The translations under genes and the position numbers were made by a program. Below, piece after piece: positions 11,269-11,270 of a DNA stretch of 11,270 nt. Numbering within the stretch: position 1 is the first letter of the stretch; each line of letters starts with the position of its first letter. A model generated the notes under the pieces. That model saw only the letters and a program-made list of their open reading frames with translations, did not search any database and was not told the origin of the DNA. This DNA comes from Candidatus Nomurabacteria bacterium (GTDB lineage Bacteria; Patescibacteriota; Minisyncoccia; Phycocordibacterales; UBA1006): NCBI GenBank assembly GCA_943357975.1, contig CALRGS010000013.1:1-11270 (forward strand), read 5' to 3'.

Positions 11269-11270
11269 CA

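Overview
This window looks like chromosomal DNA from a reduced, AT-rich bacterium, most likely of the candidate phyla radiation (Patescibacteria, Parcubacteria-like). That placement is inferred from a compact SecA without the zinc tail, a tiny lysine/alanine-rich basic peptide, a DUF559 endonuclease set between hairpin repeats, core genes whose promoters sit almost on the start codon, and a tRNA-Ile with anticodon UAU. UGA acts as a stop codon, so the genetic code appears standard (not the UGA-Gly code of Gracilibacteria). Promoters are of the TTGACA/TATAAT type, which argues against Bacteroidota, although two secreted proteins have signal peptides of Bacteroidota flavour.

Left part (1-2263): the 3' end of an unknown gene and its terminator; a ParB-like DNA-binding protein with an embedded Cys/His cluster and no ParA beside it; a promoter-to-terminator unit of about 145 nt with no reading frame, which folds into two arms with complementary loops and is probably an undescribed small RNA; an extremely AT-rich tract with one perfect DnaA box; and a 26-residue histone-H1-like peptide with a long structured leader.

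Middle part (2265-5440): a DUF559 (Vsr-like) nuclease gene enclosed by about 55-bp imperfect inverted repeats, each made of two consecutive hairpins, looking like a small mobile element directly upstream of the secA promoter; then secA, apparently leaderless.

Centre (5405-7587): a cold-shock protein on the minus strand with a leader that holds a strong Shine-Dalgarno, a 14-codon mini-ORF and a hairpin; a divergent orphan gene; then the trans-translation pair tmRNA (ssrA) and smpB, both on the minus strand. The gap between them is filled almost completely by a 134-bp inverted repeat of the same two-hairpin design, which touches the smpB stop codon.

Right part (7573-11270): an array of three unrelated small genes (two secreted, one cytosolic), each with its own copy of a near-identical promoter and terminator module; ftsH; a solo two-hairpin repeat; and tRNA-Ile(UAU). 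SecA (export), FtsH (membrane proteolysis), tmRNA/SmpB (ribosome rescue with degradation tagging) and the Csp together form a protein-export and quality-control neighbourhood, interrupted by repeat-associated accessory DNA.
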